Shown one piece after another: positions 1-11,700 of a stretch of DNA of 64,000 nucleotides (position 1 is the stretch's first letter; each line of letters begins with the position of its first letter). The stretch lies in assembly GCA_001939145.1 (NCBI GenBank), contig LSRX01000180.1, positions 377,021 to 441,020 of the forward strand, read 5' to 3'. The position numbers were made by a program, and so were the translations under genes. Below the pieces are notes generated by a model, which was not told the origin of the DNA, searched no databases, and saw only the letters and a list, made by a program, of their open reading frames with translations. The stretch comes from Symbiodinium microadriaticum (taxonomy: Eukaryota > Sar > Dinophyceae > Suessiales > Symbiodiniaceae).

Positions 1-565
1 CTACCACAATCTGCACGCAGAGACCCAGATTCCGGTATAGCTCCCTTAACCCCAAAGAAAAACCCCTTGAGTTTCACCCTGCCTGAACCCGGGGCCCAAA
101 ACTCCTGGCGTCCACAGCTTGAAGCCGATTGCCAGGGTTTTAGGGTTAAGGAGGCCAACCCAAGTCTTTGCAACTCGGGTTTTGGCATGCGCCCCTCGAG
201 CTCGTCGGCTGTTGGGGCACTCATGGCAACCTCGCATCGCAAATCCAAGCAAGCCTCGGCGATGCACGAAGCCGTCGCAAGACACTGCTCAAGCCACCTT
301 GGGAAGCAGTAAATTCAGTCCATGGAAAGCGAGCATCGCACGCAGCTTCGCAGCGCCAGCAGCACCGTCAGAGTAGTCACCCAGCCATGTTGCGCGGCAG
401 CCACTGCTGAGCTCCATGCAGCCCGGACAGGCCCACTTCGAAAGGAAGATTTGGCTTTAGATTCAGGGGGTAGGCTCTAAGAAACAATCCCAGGCTTCGG
501 AAACAGTAGTCCTATTCGTGGCCTGGTTATCGTAATCTTAACAGCAACCTGATTCTACTGTAGTA

Positions 566-601
<36 letters not shown>

Positions 602-1045
602 CCATGCTCTTAGGGACCCTCGTCCTGAATTCTGGGATGTTCTTTGCAGTCATTGCAGAATTTTAGTAGGAACGGTGAGGGCTTCGGCTGCTGGGCCATG
701 AGACCATCTCCCATGCCATGGCACACCATCGGACGACTATCTACATGAAGACAAGAACCGACCAAAACAACGACAGCAACCCTGGCAGTTTAAATGCAAC
801 AGCAGCATCAGCCACCACGGCCACAACGACGACGATGGCGATCTGAGAGCTGGCGACGACGACGGCGGGGCGATGAATGCGGCATCAGAACAAAGTTCTC
901 GAAGCCCCGACCCAAATCAGTGGTGCAGGTTCCATGGAGTGATGCTCTGCAATTTGGCTCCACTGCCAAGACCGCCGCTGTGGCGGCAGTGGTGCCACCA
1001 CGAGCTCTGCCCCGTCCGAGGACGATGGTATCAGGAATTCGTAAT
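1..1045. other. Non-coding stretch, no gene recognised
   Basis: Only short chance open frames are present. A degenerate telomere-like stretch lies near 139-150 and a pure AT run at 570-598. No protein family was recognised. Confidence 0.5.
570..598. repeat. (AT)n microsatellite
   Basis: An uninterrupted AT dinucleotide run of about 29 bases. Confidence 0.9.
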
Positions 1046-1172
1046 TCCGTTTAGGGGTTTAGGGATTTAGGGTTGTCTTGTGGAGTTTCCCGGCTGGTTG
1101 CGAGAGTCCTGGATGCAAAAGGGTTTAGAGTTTAGGGATTTAGGGATTACGGGTTTAGGGTTTAGGGTTCTG
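1046..1172 (+). repeat. Telomere-like TTTAGGG cluster
   Basis: Two groups of perfect and degenerate TTTAGGG heptamers (about 1046-1075 and 1120-1170) are separated by about 45 bases of unrelated sequence. The heptamer is the plant-type telomere unit, also reported for dinoflagellates. Here it is internal and too short to be a chromosome end. Confidence 0.75.
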
Positions 1173-3236
1173 GTGGTGACATCAGTCTTGGCCGCTTGCT
1201 TCAGGGCCTTTAGGGCCGGAAGATGCCGCTGCTGGCAAAGGTGGACGCATAGTTTGAAGCCATGCCCAGGCCAATGCGATGTTAGATCCGAAAGCCCGGA
1301 GGCAAAGAGCCGAATTCAGGTGTCTACCGTGCAAAGCTCTAGAAGCGCGATCCGTGGATTCCTAGGATCGTTCTGGTTACTTTTTTGGAAGGGAAAGACG
1401 AAAGAGGGAGGGAGAGAGAGAGAGAGGGCGAGACATCTTGCTGCACTCAGCGCCGGCAACAGGACCACATGGGCGAAGTCGGCTATGCCAGTTTCCGGGA
1501 CTGCTCGTGATTCGATCTCTGAGGTTCGGGTGATGTGGCCTCTACTTAAAACAGGCTGGTAATTGCGTGCAGTATTTCTTTTGCTTCTGCTTGTCGTTTT
1601 GTGAAAGACAGTTGCAGAATGCCTGACGTTAAAAATGCTGCTGCAAGCCAGCACTGAAAGCCTACAGCTTCCATCCCGTAGGGGATGGAGCACTGCCTCG
1701 AGTTTGCAAGGCAGGAGACTTATAGTATACTATTATACTATAATATACTCTCATGTATCAAAACATACTTAATATACTATGGCATACTATAATAATAGTT
1801 TATGAATATGCTTTCATATATTAATAACATTCCTTATGCTGCAAATCAACGGCATCCTGAACCCTTGTCGGTGTCGCTTCTGGGGTCTCTTGACAGACAC
1901 GGTGCTCGCGAGATGTTGAGTGTCAGAGAAGTGGTCAGCACTCTTAGGACCTTAGGACTTCTGTTCATGATCTGAGAAAATCCTCAGATCCCGCAACATC
2001 CTGTGATTGAATGTCTCTTGTTTGCGCCACCTGCGAAAGTTTTAGGGACATGGGTTCATTGAGGGTTTTGGAGTTTCCAGCTGTTGCAGCAGGAGCTCAG
2101 GTGAGGTGCCGGACGAGACCGGTGCGCAGGCAAGGGCACGGGCGGAATCGAAGTTATAAGATTCAAGCACTTCAAAGCACGGTTGCGGTGAGGGCTCCAC
2201 TTGATGCTGGAGGCAAGCGAAATTGACCTCCAGCAGTTTCGGCCAAATTGCGGGCTGAATGTGGGGCCGAGATTTTTCACGCTATCCCAGTCCCAGGATG
2301 TAGAGCTTGAGCGTTGCCAAGTTGCCACAGCGCGAAGGAGGGCTACTCCAAACAAAAACATCATTACCGTGGGAGGCGTCTTGAAGGTTGCTTTTTCCGG
2401 CCGCGTCCACGGCATTCTCTTGGGACCGATGTGTTCGCTGTCTTGGTCCTTGTTTCTGTGTGTTTAACTTCGGGCAAGCTCTGAACCAGTGGGTTTTCCG
2501 CGCACTTGTTTCCAAGCACTGGCCCTGGAAATCCTTCCTGATACCCATGCTACAATCGCAGCCCAAGATCCAAACTCCCCGAAGGCACCAGCCGTGGACG
2601 CAACACATCTGGCAACCGCAAAGGCAGGCCCATACAAACAGGTTTCGGATTTGTCGGAAGGCAGCATGCAACTATTGTACATTTGTCCTCACCGTGATCA
2701 GATGGCCCCTACTTCTCGTTTCGGAAATGCCCATGGCCTACACACTGCTTGAGTTATCTTGAGTTGTTGCTGTGCCGCTCGTGCAATCCATGCCAATCCT
2801 TCACTAATTCCGACGCTACGGCCCGAAAATCATTAGTTCATGGAGCCCACAAGCTGAATCTACTCCTCGAAGTCATCAGTCACTGGCAGAGTCCCACAGC
2901 TTGAACCGGTAACTTCCCGCGCTGTTTCTTTGGGACACATTGATAGCACTCCGACTGCAATCGACTTGGCTTGTTTGACATCGAGAACCTGAGGATGCTA
3001 CTTGTCGGACGCCGAACCCTGAAACCGAAAGCCAAGGTCCATTTTAAGCTTCTCAAGAAGTCCTTATAACAACACAAAACACCTAAAGCCCCCAACAAGG
3101 ACCCTGACCCCTCCAGACCGTAAAGCCTAATAAAACAAGCAACCTTGGCCCCTTTCCAGGCTTCTCCCAGTTGTGAGTGCTGCAACCCTACACTCACCTC
3201 CCAGACTCGAAACCCTGCTTCCTCAACCCCAACCTG
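1173..3236. other. Non-coding stretch, no gene recognised
   Basis: Overlapping open frames occur on both strands without any recognisable family. A GA-rich run lies at 1400-1430 and an AT-rich TATAC-type stretch at 1716-1832. Confidence 0.45.
1716..1832. repeat. AT-rich TATAC/TATAG degenerate repeat
   Basis: Repeated words of the type tactat, atatac and tatagt make a low-complexity stretch. It resembles the larger region at 11580-12130. Confidence 0.6.
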
Positions 3237-4163
3237 AAGAATCCCTTAAACCCCTAAACCTTCAATTAGGGTTTAAGAGCGTCCTTGCTAAGTGGGAGGG
3301 AAAAAAAATTAGGGTTTAGGAGCCCTATAAACTTGAAATCCCCCTAAACCTTCAACCTGCAGGTAGCTCCTTCCCAACCTCCCGACCTCCGTCGTCCCGC
3401 CGAGCCGGCCCATCCCCCACGGAGAGTCAAGCGGCCCGGCAGCAACGGAGTCTTCTTTTACTGGTCAAGGGTTTTCGGTTTAGGGTTTAGGGTTAACCCT
3501 AAACCCAAAAGTAGGGAGCTAGGGTTTAGGTAAAGGGTTTTGGGGTTTAGGGAGTGTAGGGCCTATTCTGGCTTTGTGTGGGGAGGGGTGGCAGCTGGCC
3601 ATGGGGGGGGCTCGGTGGAATTTCATAGGGGGATATCGAGGAGATTCGAGGAGTAGGTTTTAGGGTTTTGTTTCTGAAATATTCCCAAACAGTCTTGTCG
3701 TGATGCACCTTCAAAATCCCCCCTTCGAATGTTGTGACACCCTATGCTTCTCCATACAATGCGCAGTCCAGTCAACCCGAGACCCAGAATCCCAAATGCA
3801 AAGAACCCTAAACCTACAACCCTAAATCCCTAAACCCTGATAGCCCTGAGCCTGAGACCCCTGAACCCTATACCTTAAACCCTAAACCCTTTGTTGCATG
3901 TGAGATCGCATGTGCAGTTCGTTGCGCACAGTCTGCTAGAACAGTGAGCTGTGAGCTACCAGAATGGCCGGCTGCCTTTGGGTGGTGAATCGACTGCCCC
4001 TGTCTCCCTAAGGGATACGTTACTGCTAATGTTCCGCCACATGTGCGTCGTCGTACCTGAACTCCTCGCCAAGGCATGTCCGAGTGTGAGTGCTGAAACC
4101 CTAAACCTTAAACCTCAGCCATGCGAGAGGGAAAAAAACCTTAAACCCTAAACCCTAAACCGA
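3237..4163. repeat. Telomere-like heptamer clusters in both orientations
   Basis: Several groups of TTTAGGG (about 3263-3330 and 3472-3562) and CCCTAAA (about 3801-3893 and 4096-4163) occur within 1 kb, separated by unique DNA. The change of strand means this is not one eroded telomere. No gene was recognised between the groups. Confidence 0.75.
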
Positions 4164-4791
4164 AAAGCCCGAAGTCCTCAACCCGAGAACTCCCGACCTG
4201 CTCTGCCAAGGGTGTCCCCCACTTCTGCCGCACCATCGAAACCGGCTTCTGGTCAGCCCGAGCCTGCTTTTAAGCTTCGAAAAATTCGGCGCGCACGGCA
4301 GAGGTCGGGAAAGCTTCGGATGAATCATTGGCAGTTGCGTACCCTTGGTCATCTTACCTGCAAGGCACTTCGTTGGAAGGATTGGACAAGAATGCCGAAA
4401 TATGGAAAAGCTTCTCCGGTCCAGACTACTGTCACCTTTGTTGCCAGTAATTACTTACTCGATGTCACCAGCTGACCGCGTTGTCAGCAGCAGGTCATTA
4501 TTGGTGATGAAAGGTCGGCTCAAAGGGGGTGCCTAGGCCTCAGTCGCCCAAGCATGGTCCCTAATGGAGCCATGGCCATGCAGAAGCTGAGAGCATCTGG
4601 AAGATGGTTGACGCAGACGTGCAGGAGCTTGTCCATGACGCAGTCCGGGCCTAAATTGTGTCAAGAAGCGGTGCAGGGTCGCCCTTTCTACGGGCGGTCA
4701 TGTGGCCTGGGTTTTGCACTGTACGTTTGTTTGGTTTTTCCTCTATGCTACGCACCTATGCCTGTGCATGTATATATATATACACACATAT

Positions 4792-4824
<33 letters not shown>

Positions 4825-5520
4825 TTTTAAAGAGGTTCTTTGAAAAAAGTGTGTACATATTTATGTGATGCCTGGGTTGGTTTTCGTTTGGGTGGATATA
4901 AACANACATACACGTGAATAGACACGCATATGCATACATTCCACATGTAGACATACATGCACACATGCACGCACATGCCCGTACATATGCGGGCTATGTG
5001 TTTGCATGGTCATGGCGCGCATAATTACGCATACCTACTAATTGTGGTACACTGTACACAGGACACACACCCGGCCACTTCCGAGCGAAATGAAAAACAC
5101 AAAGTGTTTCATGCTTCGTTCAGGCTTATTCTACAACTTGGACTCCCCGAAATCTTTGGCGAAGTTCCGCCTGCCGTGTTCTGATTTTCTTATGTTTTGA
5201 GTTGGCGCGTGTCTGTGAGTTTCCACTTTATTTTGATTTCGTAGCATTGCAGTATTACCTACCTATGCGGGGCTTCACAACATTACACAAGCATACAGAC
5301 AATCGCAGGACTTCAATTCCTGCAAAGTGGGAACATGTGTGTCAGGGGTGTAGGTTGTCTGTATGTACACAAATCAGTGAGCAGTGTGTTTGCATTTCAC
5401 TTTAGTTTCTGTTGGTATGCAGTATTACGCGGAAGGGTTTCACAGCGTGACATTGACAATGGCACTACTGTACATGGAAGTGTGGGTGTGTGTGTACACA
5501 TACACATACGGTGTCTCTGT
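4164..5520. other. Non-coding, microsatellites and a one-base gap
   Basis: TA/CA runs lie at about 4767-4835. A single N at 4905 marks a scaffold join or undetermined base in CATA-type repeat. No supported gene was seen. Confidence 0.5.
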
Positions 5521-5708
5521 GTGTGTACATACATACATACATACATACATGCATGCATGCATGCATGCATGCATGCATGCATGCATACATGCATACATAC
5601 ATACATACATGCATGCATGCATACATACATACATACATCCATCCATCCATCCATCCATCCATGCATGCATGCATGCATGCATGCATGCATACATAGATAG
5701 ATACATTG
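5521..5708. repeat. Compound CATA/CATG/CATC tetranucleotide microsatellite
   Basis: Blocks of CATA, CATG, CATA and CATC followed by CATG run for almost 190 bases. Long Met/His/Thr/Cys open frames on both strands here are products of the tetranucleotide, not genes. Confidence 0.95.
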
Positions 5709-5977
5709 CTACATTGCTACGTACAGTACATAAATGTCACATAACGTAACCTCCAAGTAAAGAACGCAATTTCTCAGTAAACAGCTGCAATGTACATGTT
5801 TGCATTAGCAATATTGGATATTGGCAGAATCTAGCTGCTAGTCTAAGGTGAAACTTTCTTTGTTTAATGATAGAAGAAGGCTCCCAGGAATCGTTCGGGT
5901 CCAGGCCGTATGCCTTCCATCCTACGACTATCATTGATTCTGATGTACACCCCGACGGTCTGCTCACAGCCTGGACC

Positions 5978-6239
5978 TGGCGGAATGCGGGCTCCGAGTG
6001 GCCATCTGGCTCCCGGCAGTACACAGATTTGCACAAGTTCTTCTGTCAGCACTTGCGACACATGCCACAGCTTCCACCAAAGGGACTTCCTGAGCGCCTA
6101 AAGCGCTAACAAGCCCGTCCCTCCTGGATTCATGTTCGCAATTGACAGCTGTTCATGCTTTGTGTCGCCTTGGTCGTCAAGCCGCTCCCAAGGGATGCCA
6201 CCAAGATAGGGTGACTGTACCGGCAGGAGCAGGCCACGT
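5978..6239. repeat. Direct repeat, copy 1
   Basis: About 260 bases recur at 6451-6712, offset 473, with scattered substitutions. Similarity resumes at 6240-6285 against about 6783-6830, after a roughly 70-base insertion in copy 2. Both strands stay open over parts of it, so it may be duplicated coding sequence. Confidence 0.85.
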
Positions 6240-6409
6240 CCAGTTGCTGCGCAAGGCAAAGTAGCTGGGTTGGTTGGCGCAGCTTTCAACACACCCACAA
6301 AGTCCTTCAAGTCAGTAGCTAGCTCCAGTTTACCTGGATTGCCTTGGAGTCCTTGGAGCCACTGGGCAAAGAGCTCACCAAGGCGAGTCACGCCTACATC
6401 TGCCACCAC
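6098..6409 (-). CDS. Hypothetical protein fragment in duplicated segment
   Basis: This 103-codon open frame on the minus strand lies mostly within the duplicated segment. The core SPYLGGIPWERLDDQG is kept in the second copy (6394-6804), which suggests the minus strand once coded. Upstream residues such as LATDLKDFVGVLKAAPTNPA read like an ordinary soluble protein. No family was recognised. The opposite strand also stays open here, so strand is uncertain. It may be a gene fragment. Confidence 0.3.
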   Translation of the reverse strand: MVADVGVTRLGELFAQWLQGLQGNPGKLELATDLKDFVGVLKAAPTNPATLPCAATGRGLLLPVQSPYLGGIPWERLDDQGDTKHEQLSIANMNPGGTGLLAL

Positions 6410-6804
6410 CGCCAGGCTTCGGAGCCAACTACTTGGTTAAAACGTACTCCTGGCGGAATGCGGGCTCCGAGTGGCCATCTGGCTCCCGGCAGTGCACAGA
6501 TTTGCACATGTTCTTCTGTCAGCACTTGCGACACATGCCACAGCCTCCACCAAAGGACTTCCTGACTGCCTAGCGATAACAAATCCGTCTCTCTTGGCTT
6601 CGTAATCGCGATTGACAGCTGTTCACAATGCTTTGTGGCGCCTTGGTCGTCAAGCCGCTCCCACGGGATGCCACCAAGATAGGGTGACTTTACCGACGGG
6701 AGCAGGCCACGTACATGCCGTGGGAGGATACTGCTCCTCAACTCACCCCCCAGCCTGACCCGTCGTTCCAAGCGAGGGACTCGTCCAGTTGCCGTGCAAG
6801 GCAA
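6394..6804 (-). CDS. Hypothetical protein fragment, second copy
   Basis: This 136-codon minus-strand frame covers copy 2 of the duplication and shares SPYLGGIPWERLDDQG with the fragment at 6098-6409. The two copies differ by substitutions and by an extra roughly 70 bases near the proposed start. No function was recognised and splice structure is unknown. A plus-strand reading with WRNAGSEWPSGSRQ in both copies is an alternative. Confidence 0.3.
   Translation of the reverse strand: MPCTATGRVPRLERRVRLGGELRSSILPRHVRGLLPSVKSPYLGGIPWERLDDQGATKHCEQLSIAITKPRETDLLSLGSQEVLWWRLWHVSQVLTEEHVQICALPGARWPLGARIPPGVRFNQVVGSEAWRWWQM
6451..6712. repeat. Direct repeat, copy 2
   Basis: Second copy of the segment at 5978-6239. 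It is followed by about 70 bases (6713-6782) absent from copy 1, after which similarity to copy 1 returns. Confidence 0.85.
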
Positions 6805-6839
6805 AGTAGCTGGGTTGGTTGGCGCAGCTTCTAGCAGAT

Positions 6840-7625
6840 TCTAACACAACCCACAGTCTTTCAAAGCAGCTCATGTGCCCCTGAACAAATCATACCATAT
6901 GATCCTAAACAGGAAAGGGTGTTAAGATACAGTTTGTCTACACGTCATAAAATCTTACGCTTCAGATGCAGAACTCACCGTAAATACCAGCGATTTTGCG
7001 ATTTTCACAACATCAACGCACGAGGTCGTGTGGTATGCGAAAAATACAGCAACTCGACACGTTCTTTCCAGGACGGTAAACAAAGTGGTCAAGTTAGTGG
7101 TTTGTGGAAATGGTGCCAGCGTGCGCTTGTTTTTTGGTGTGTGGTGAGCCGTGATTGGGATTGAGGGGTTGGGGGTGGGGATGCTACACAAAACACAAAA
7201 GGAAAACGCAGAATCAGCTGATGAAGTCGTCGATGGCATATCTGCTGTCAGGCCACGGGAGGCGCTAGGTAGGGGGATGCCAAACATGAGCCCAACAACC
7301 CCAGACCCCCCTCCAACCCAAGCAATCCCAGTACTGTTGTTGATAAACACCAGCTCAGCCTTGCTTTTATCCACCAGTTCTGTTTATAAACAACAGCAGT
7401 GTTTCAAATCGACAGAACTATGTAACCAGAGCTTGCGTCTACAAGCAAGAGCAACAACGTGCAACAACATGTAACATGTGAGGTTGCATCACAACAAATC
7501 CTTAAGCAGAACAGATGGTGGAACTATCACAAACCATAGAACCGTGATAAAAAAAATGAACGCCTTCGCTACCGTTATACTGCATTTTCACAAAATGCAG
7601 GCCCCACGGTAGCCCTTCTGTAACT
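6840..7625. other. Non-coding, nothing recognised
   Basis: Overlapping short frames on both strands show no family resemblance. Confidence 0.4.
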
Positions 7626-8420
7626 TTATGTATGTATGTATGTAGGTAGGTAGGTAGGTAGGTAGGTAGGTAAGTATGCATGTCTGCTTGGCTGCTTTTA
7701 TGGATTCATGCCTGCCTGCAGGCATGTACGAATTATACAGGTAGCAGGTATGCAATGTAATCTGACCTACGTAATCTAACCTAATCGTTTCTAGTGTTTT
7801 CTCATGTACGTGAGCATGCAAATGGGCATGTGTGCAAATGTGAGCGTCTGTATGTTTATGTACGTATGCTGCGACCTAGTCATGCGTACATTCTCGCACC
7901 TACAAAGATGTCAGAATTCATGTAAACTGCAGTGAATGAACAAGGCACGCAACTAGAGCGACAATTGCAGCTGTGGATACATGTACATACTGTATAAACA
8001 TGCATACATACTTCTCTCGCTTACATAGTCTCTCTCTCTCTCGATATATATATATATGTGTGTGTGTGTATATCTATATATATATATATACACATACACA
8101 CGTATCAGCATGAGTATATATGTACATGTCTATATCTATACACACACACGTATGCATGTACGTAAGTCTGTCAGTCTGTCTGTTTGTCTGTCCGTCTGTT
8201 TGTCTGTCTGTTGGTATGTTTGCTTGTACATGTAAACATATGTACGTATTGGTAGTTACACGTCTACAAGTATGTGCATGTATCTATGTATGTATGTATG
8301 TACGTATGTATGTATGTATGTATGTATGTTTGTACATATGTATGCATGAATGGGTGTGTGTGTGTACGTAAGTAAGTATGTATGTACACTTGTATGTACA
8401 TGTACATGTACATGTGCATA
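7626..8420. repeat. Microsatellite field
   Basis: GTAT then GTAG units lie at 7626-7672, CT/TA/TG runs at 8028-8100, GTCT-type units at 8165-8215, GTAT units at 8281-8335 and GTACAT units at 8395-8415. The intervening DNA is unique but biased. No gene was seen. Confidence 0.9.
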
Positions 8421-8641
8421 TGTATGCATGTATCAGCCTAATTATGCTACAATCTACTTGCACCTGTTGGTGGCATTGGCTGCCAACAGCAACCACATTT
8501 TACACTGTAAGTGAGAAGCCATAGCAGCATAACAACAAGCATGCAACCGCCACCAATTGCAACAACCAACAAATCGGCTGCAGCATTAGTAGTGGCGGTG
8601 GTGATGGCAGAGGCAGTGGCAGTGGCAGCAGCAGCACCAGC

Positions 8642-8672
<31 letters not shown>

Positions 8673-8737
8673 GCAAGGACAACACCACCAACACTAAGGT
8701 GATACTAATCCTGTAGAAGTCGTAGTAGCTGACTTGG
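8421..8737. other. Upstream flank of the helicase gene with an AAC tract
   Basis: A (AAC)n tract lies at about 8640-8672, preceded by GGC/AGT-rich triplets. No promoter motif could be identified. Dinoflagellate promoters usually lack a TATA box, so none was expected. Confidence 0.5.
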
Positions 8738-11700
8738 ATGACAACAGCACTCATAGGTCCAGTTGGTGCCGGTAGGACTAGGGTAGTCCTTGAATTGAAG
8801 CATGGAACTCATACGGTCATCGCAGCCACCGCCAGCCCTGTCATACTCGCCACAGCCATCCTTAGCAGCACCACACTCATACCAAGGATCTTGGCGCTCC
8901 TGCTCCTCGTTTGGGCAGCGATTCGCGCCCGAAGTGAGCTGATGCGAGACCTGTCCCTAGTGTCGCGACGTTTTCTGGGTTGCTTGGGCTTGGCTTCAAG
9001 CTGGCGGACAGCATTCCAAAAGGATGCAGTGCGGAACCTGAGAGCAGTCTCGACCTCCCAGGGTGAAGGGAAGTTGTTTTCAGACTACGGCAAGTACCTT
9101 CCACCTTGGCTGTCTTCGGCCCTGAAGCAGGAAGGCTTCAACAAGATGAAGCCAATCCAGCAGGAGGTGATGCCACTTGCCTTAGCCGGGCATGACATCA
9201 TCGCCACCGCTCCAACGGGCTCTGGCAAGACCCTTGCCTTCCTAGTGCCTGGCCTCACACATGTGACAGAGGTGCAGCGAAGATCCCGCAGCGACAGCCG
9301 CTGCGGCAACGGGCCCATTGCTCTCGTCCTGGCCCCCACAAGGGAGCTGGCGATCCAGATTGGATCTGTCGCAGAGAAACTGACGAAGCAAGGTGGTGCA
9401 CGCAAGGAGGAGGTGTCTGTCGCTGTGATCTACGGAGGTACGCGAAAGATGGACCAGCTGGCAAGCCTTAGGCGAAAAGGCAACGTGCAGCTGCTGGTTG
9501 CTACGGTAGGGCGGCTGCTGGATTTCATGAACGATGTCCAGGGCATCAATTTGCGCAGGTTGGGTTTAAAGCTCTGGTCTAATAAGCACACATCCGAAAT
9601 GTCCGAGAAGACAGTCATCCGCAGGTGCTCCTTCTTGGTTCTGGATGAGGGGGATCGCATGCTGGATGAGGGTTTCGAGGATGAGGTGGCCTTGATTGGT
9701 GAGAAGGCCCCTCGCTTGCTGGGGGAGAGTGCAGGGTTTCGGGTTCAGGGCTTTTGCAGAGCTCGTCTGACGTCCGACGCTTTCGTGACGGACAGAGGAC
9801 AGAGACAGAGGCTTTCATTGTCTCACATCCCCCACTGTAAGCTGAAAGCTTCGACCCGGTGAACCCAGAAATTACTTCATGGGCCCCCAGCCAGAAACCA
9901 CGCAGAGGCGAAGAGCGACAAGCAGGCCATTCGGATCTTGGGATGGGCCTGAGGCAAGAAGTTTATGATTAGGCTTCAGATGCAGGATTTCGGTCGAGGC
10001 GTTCGGTATACAGACGTGCAGACGTTGATGTCTGGGATGTCAGAAGCATCCTTTGCTGAGAGTTGTTGTGTCAAGCACTTGCATGGGCACAGGGTCTACC
10101 CATAGGCCCCTAAGTAGTTCCTTTTTGGGATTGCCTTATAGGATTCTAAATATAAACCATAAAAAGGAACTACTTAGGCTTCAGATGCAGGATTTCGGTC
10201 GAGGCGTTCGGTATACAGACGTGCAGACGTTGATGTCTGGGATGTCAGAAGCATCCTTTGCTGAGAGTTGTTGTGTCAAGCACTTGCATGGGCACAGGGT
10301 CTACCCATAGGCCCCTAAGTAGTTCCTTTTTGGGATTGCCTTATAGGATTCTAAATATAAACCATAAAAAGGAACTACTTAGGGGCCTATGGGTAGGAGT
10401 CACACACTTCCGGCAAATTCGGGTTTGCAGAGAGAGTTTAGAGTTTAGGGTTTAGGGTAATCCAAGCTCAGTTCAAGCCTGTGGAAAAAGGGTAATCCAA
10501 GCCCGTGCTCAAAAAGGGTTTAGGGTTTAGGGTGAGTTCAGGGGAGTTACCGACCCCAAGGCAGGACTCCAAGTGACTGCTGGAGCCGGTCCAAGCTCAA
10601 GACCCGAGAGAAAAAAACGTGTGAGACCTCGAAACCATGAAACCAGGTATCCAGCCTGTAGTTGTGGTCTTAGACCCTAAACCCTAACAAAATCCAGTTG
10701 ACCAATGTCGGGGGCTTAAATCATGAGTACTGTTACGAGTATGATAGTATGCCCTTGCAGTCTGTCTCTTTACTGATACCAGGTTATGCCATAAATTTAT
10801 TGCCACCTAAACCCCTCGACTTATGTCTTAAGGCCCCTACAGTAGGTCCTCTTCTTCTCTGCTACCTGGCCACCCTCTGTGGAGCGTGCTGCGCAGCGCT
10901 TGTGCCGCGGGTCGGCGGTGCGCTTCTGGGACCTCTTGGGTTTAGGGTTTAGAGTTTAGGTATAGGGTCCTCAATCATCAAAAGAGGGTCTCGGAGTCAC
11001 TACAGTAGCTCAGCCCTAACACTACTGGGAGGTCTAGGTAAGGTAGTTGCATAAGAGAAGCAACTTCTGCGAAACGATTTCATATCGTCTTCCTTTGCAA
11101 GTAGAACATGATGTTTGCTAGAGTCGCGGCCTTTCTATATTCTGCGAAAATTGGTTACCAACGACGTGCCCACGAAATGCGCGCGCATGTTTTTCCCTAT
11201 AACCTACAGAGAAGCAGAGGGTTGAAGTTCTAGGATCGGTGTCACTGCGGTCCCTGGCGTCGTCACGGCTTTCATTGCTGGTATTCATGATTGTGCCGGG
11301 ATAAGGCCGCGACGCGCTGCTACAATGTTAATTTCGGTTTCAAGTTTCGAACTCGTGTTGCTGTTGCTGTGCTCAGGTCGTGTAGCCTTGGAGCTGGCAC
11401 ACGTCCAGGACGATGTGGTGCCCGGCCGGACGCCCAACACAGAGCTAGGAGTTCACGCGCCAGCTTTTGCCGACTTCATTAGCTGCTGTTGCTCGGTTCA
11501 TAGGCCTGTTGTCGATCAGGTGCATCACCTCCGTGTCTGTGACGTGTTGTTTTTTATAATACTAGGATAGGCTAGGTTCGACTGGACTAGACTACACTAC
11601 ATACAATATACTACACTATAATACAGTACTATGCTGTATATACTCTGGTATACCATATTCTACACCATATACTATACTATATGCTATATTTATACTATAC

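Noticed and set aside
5397..5706. Met/His/Cys-rich frames
   Set aside because: Tetranucleotide repeat translations on both strands.
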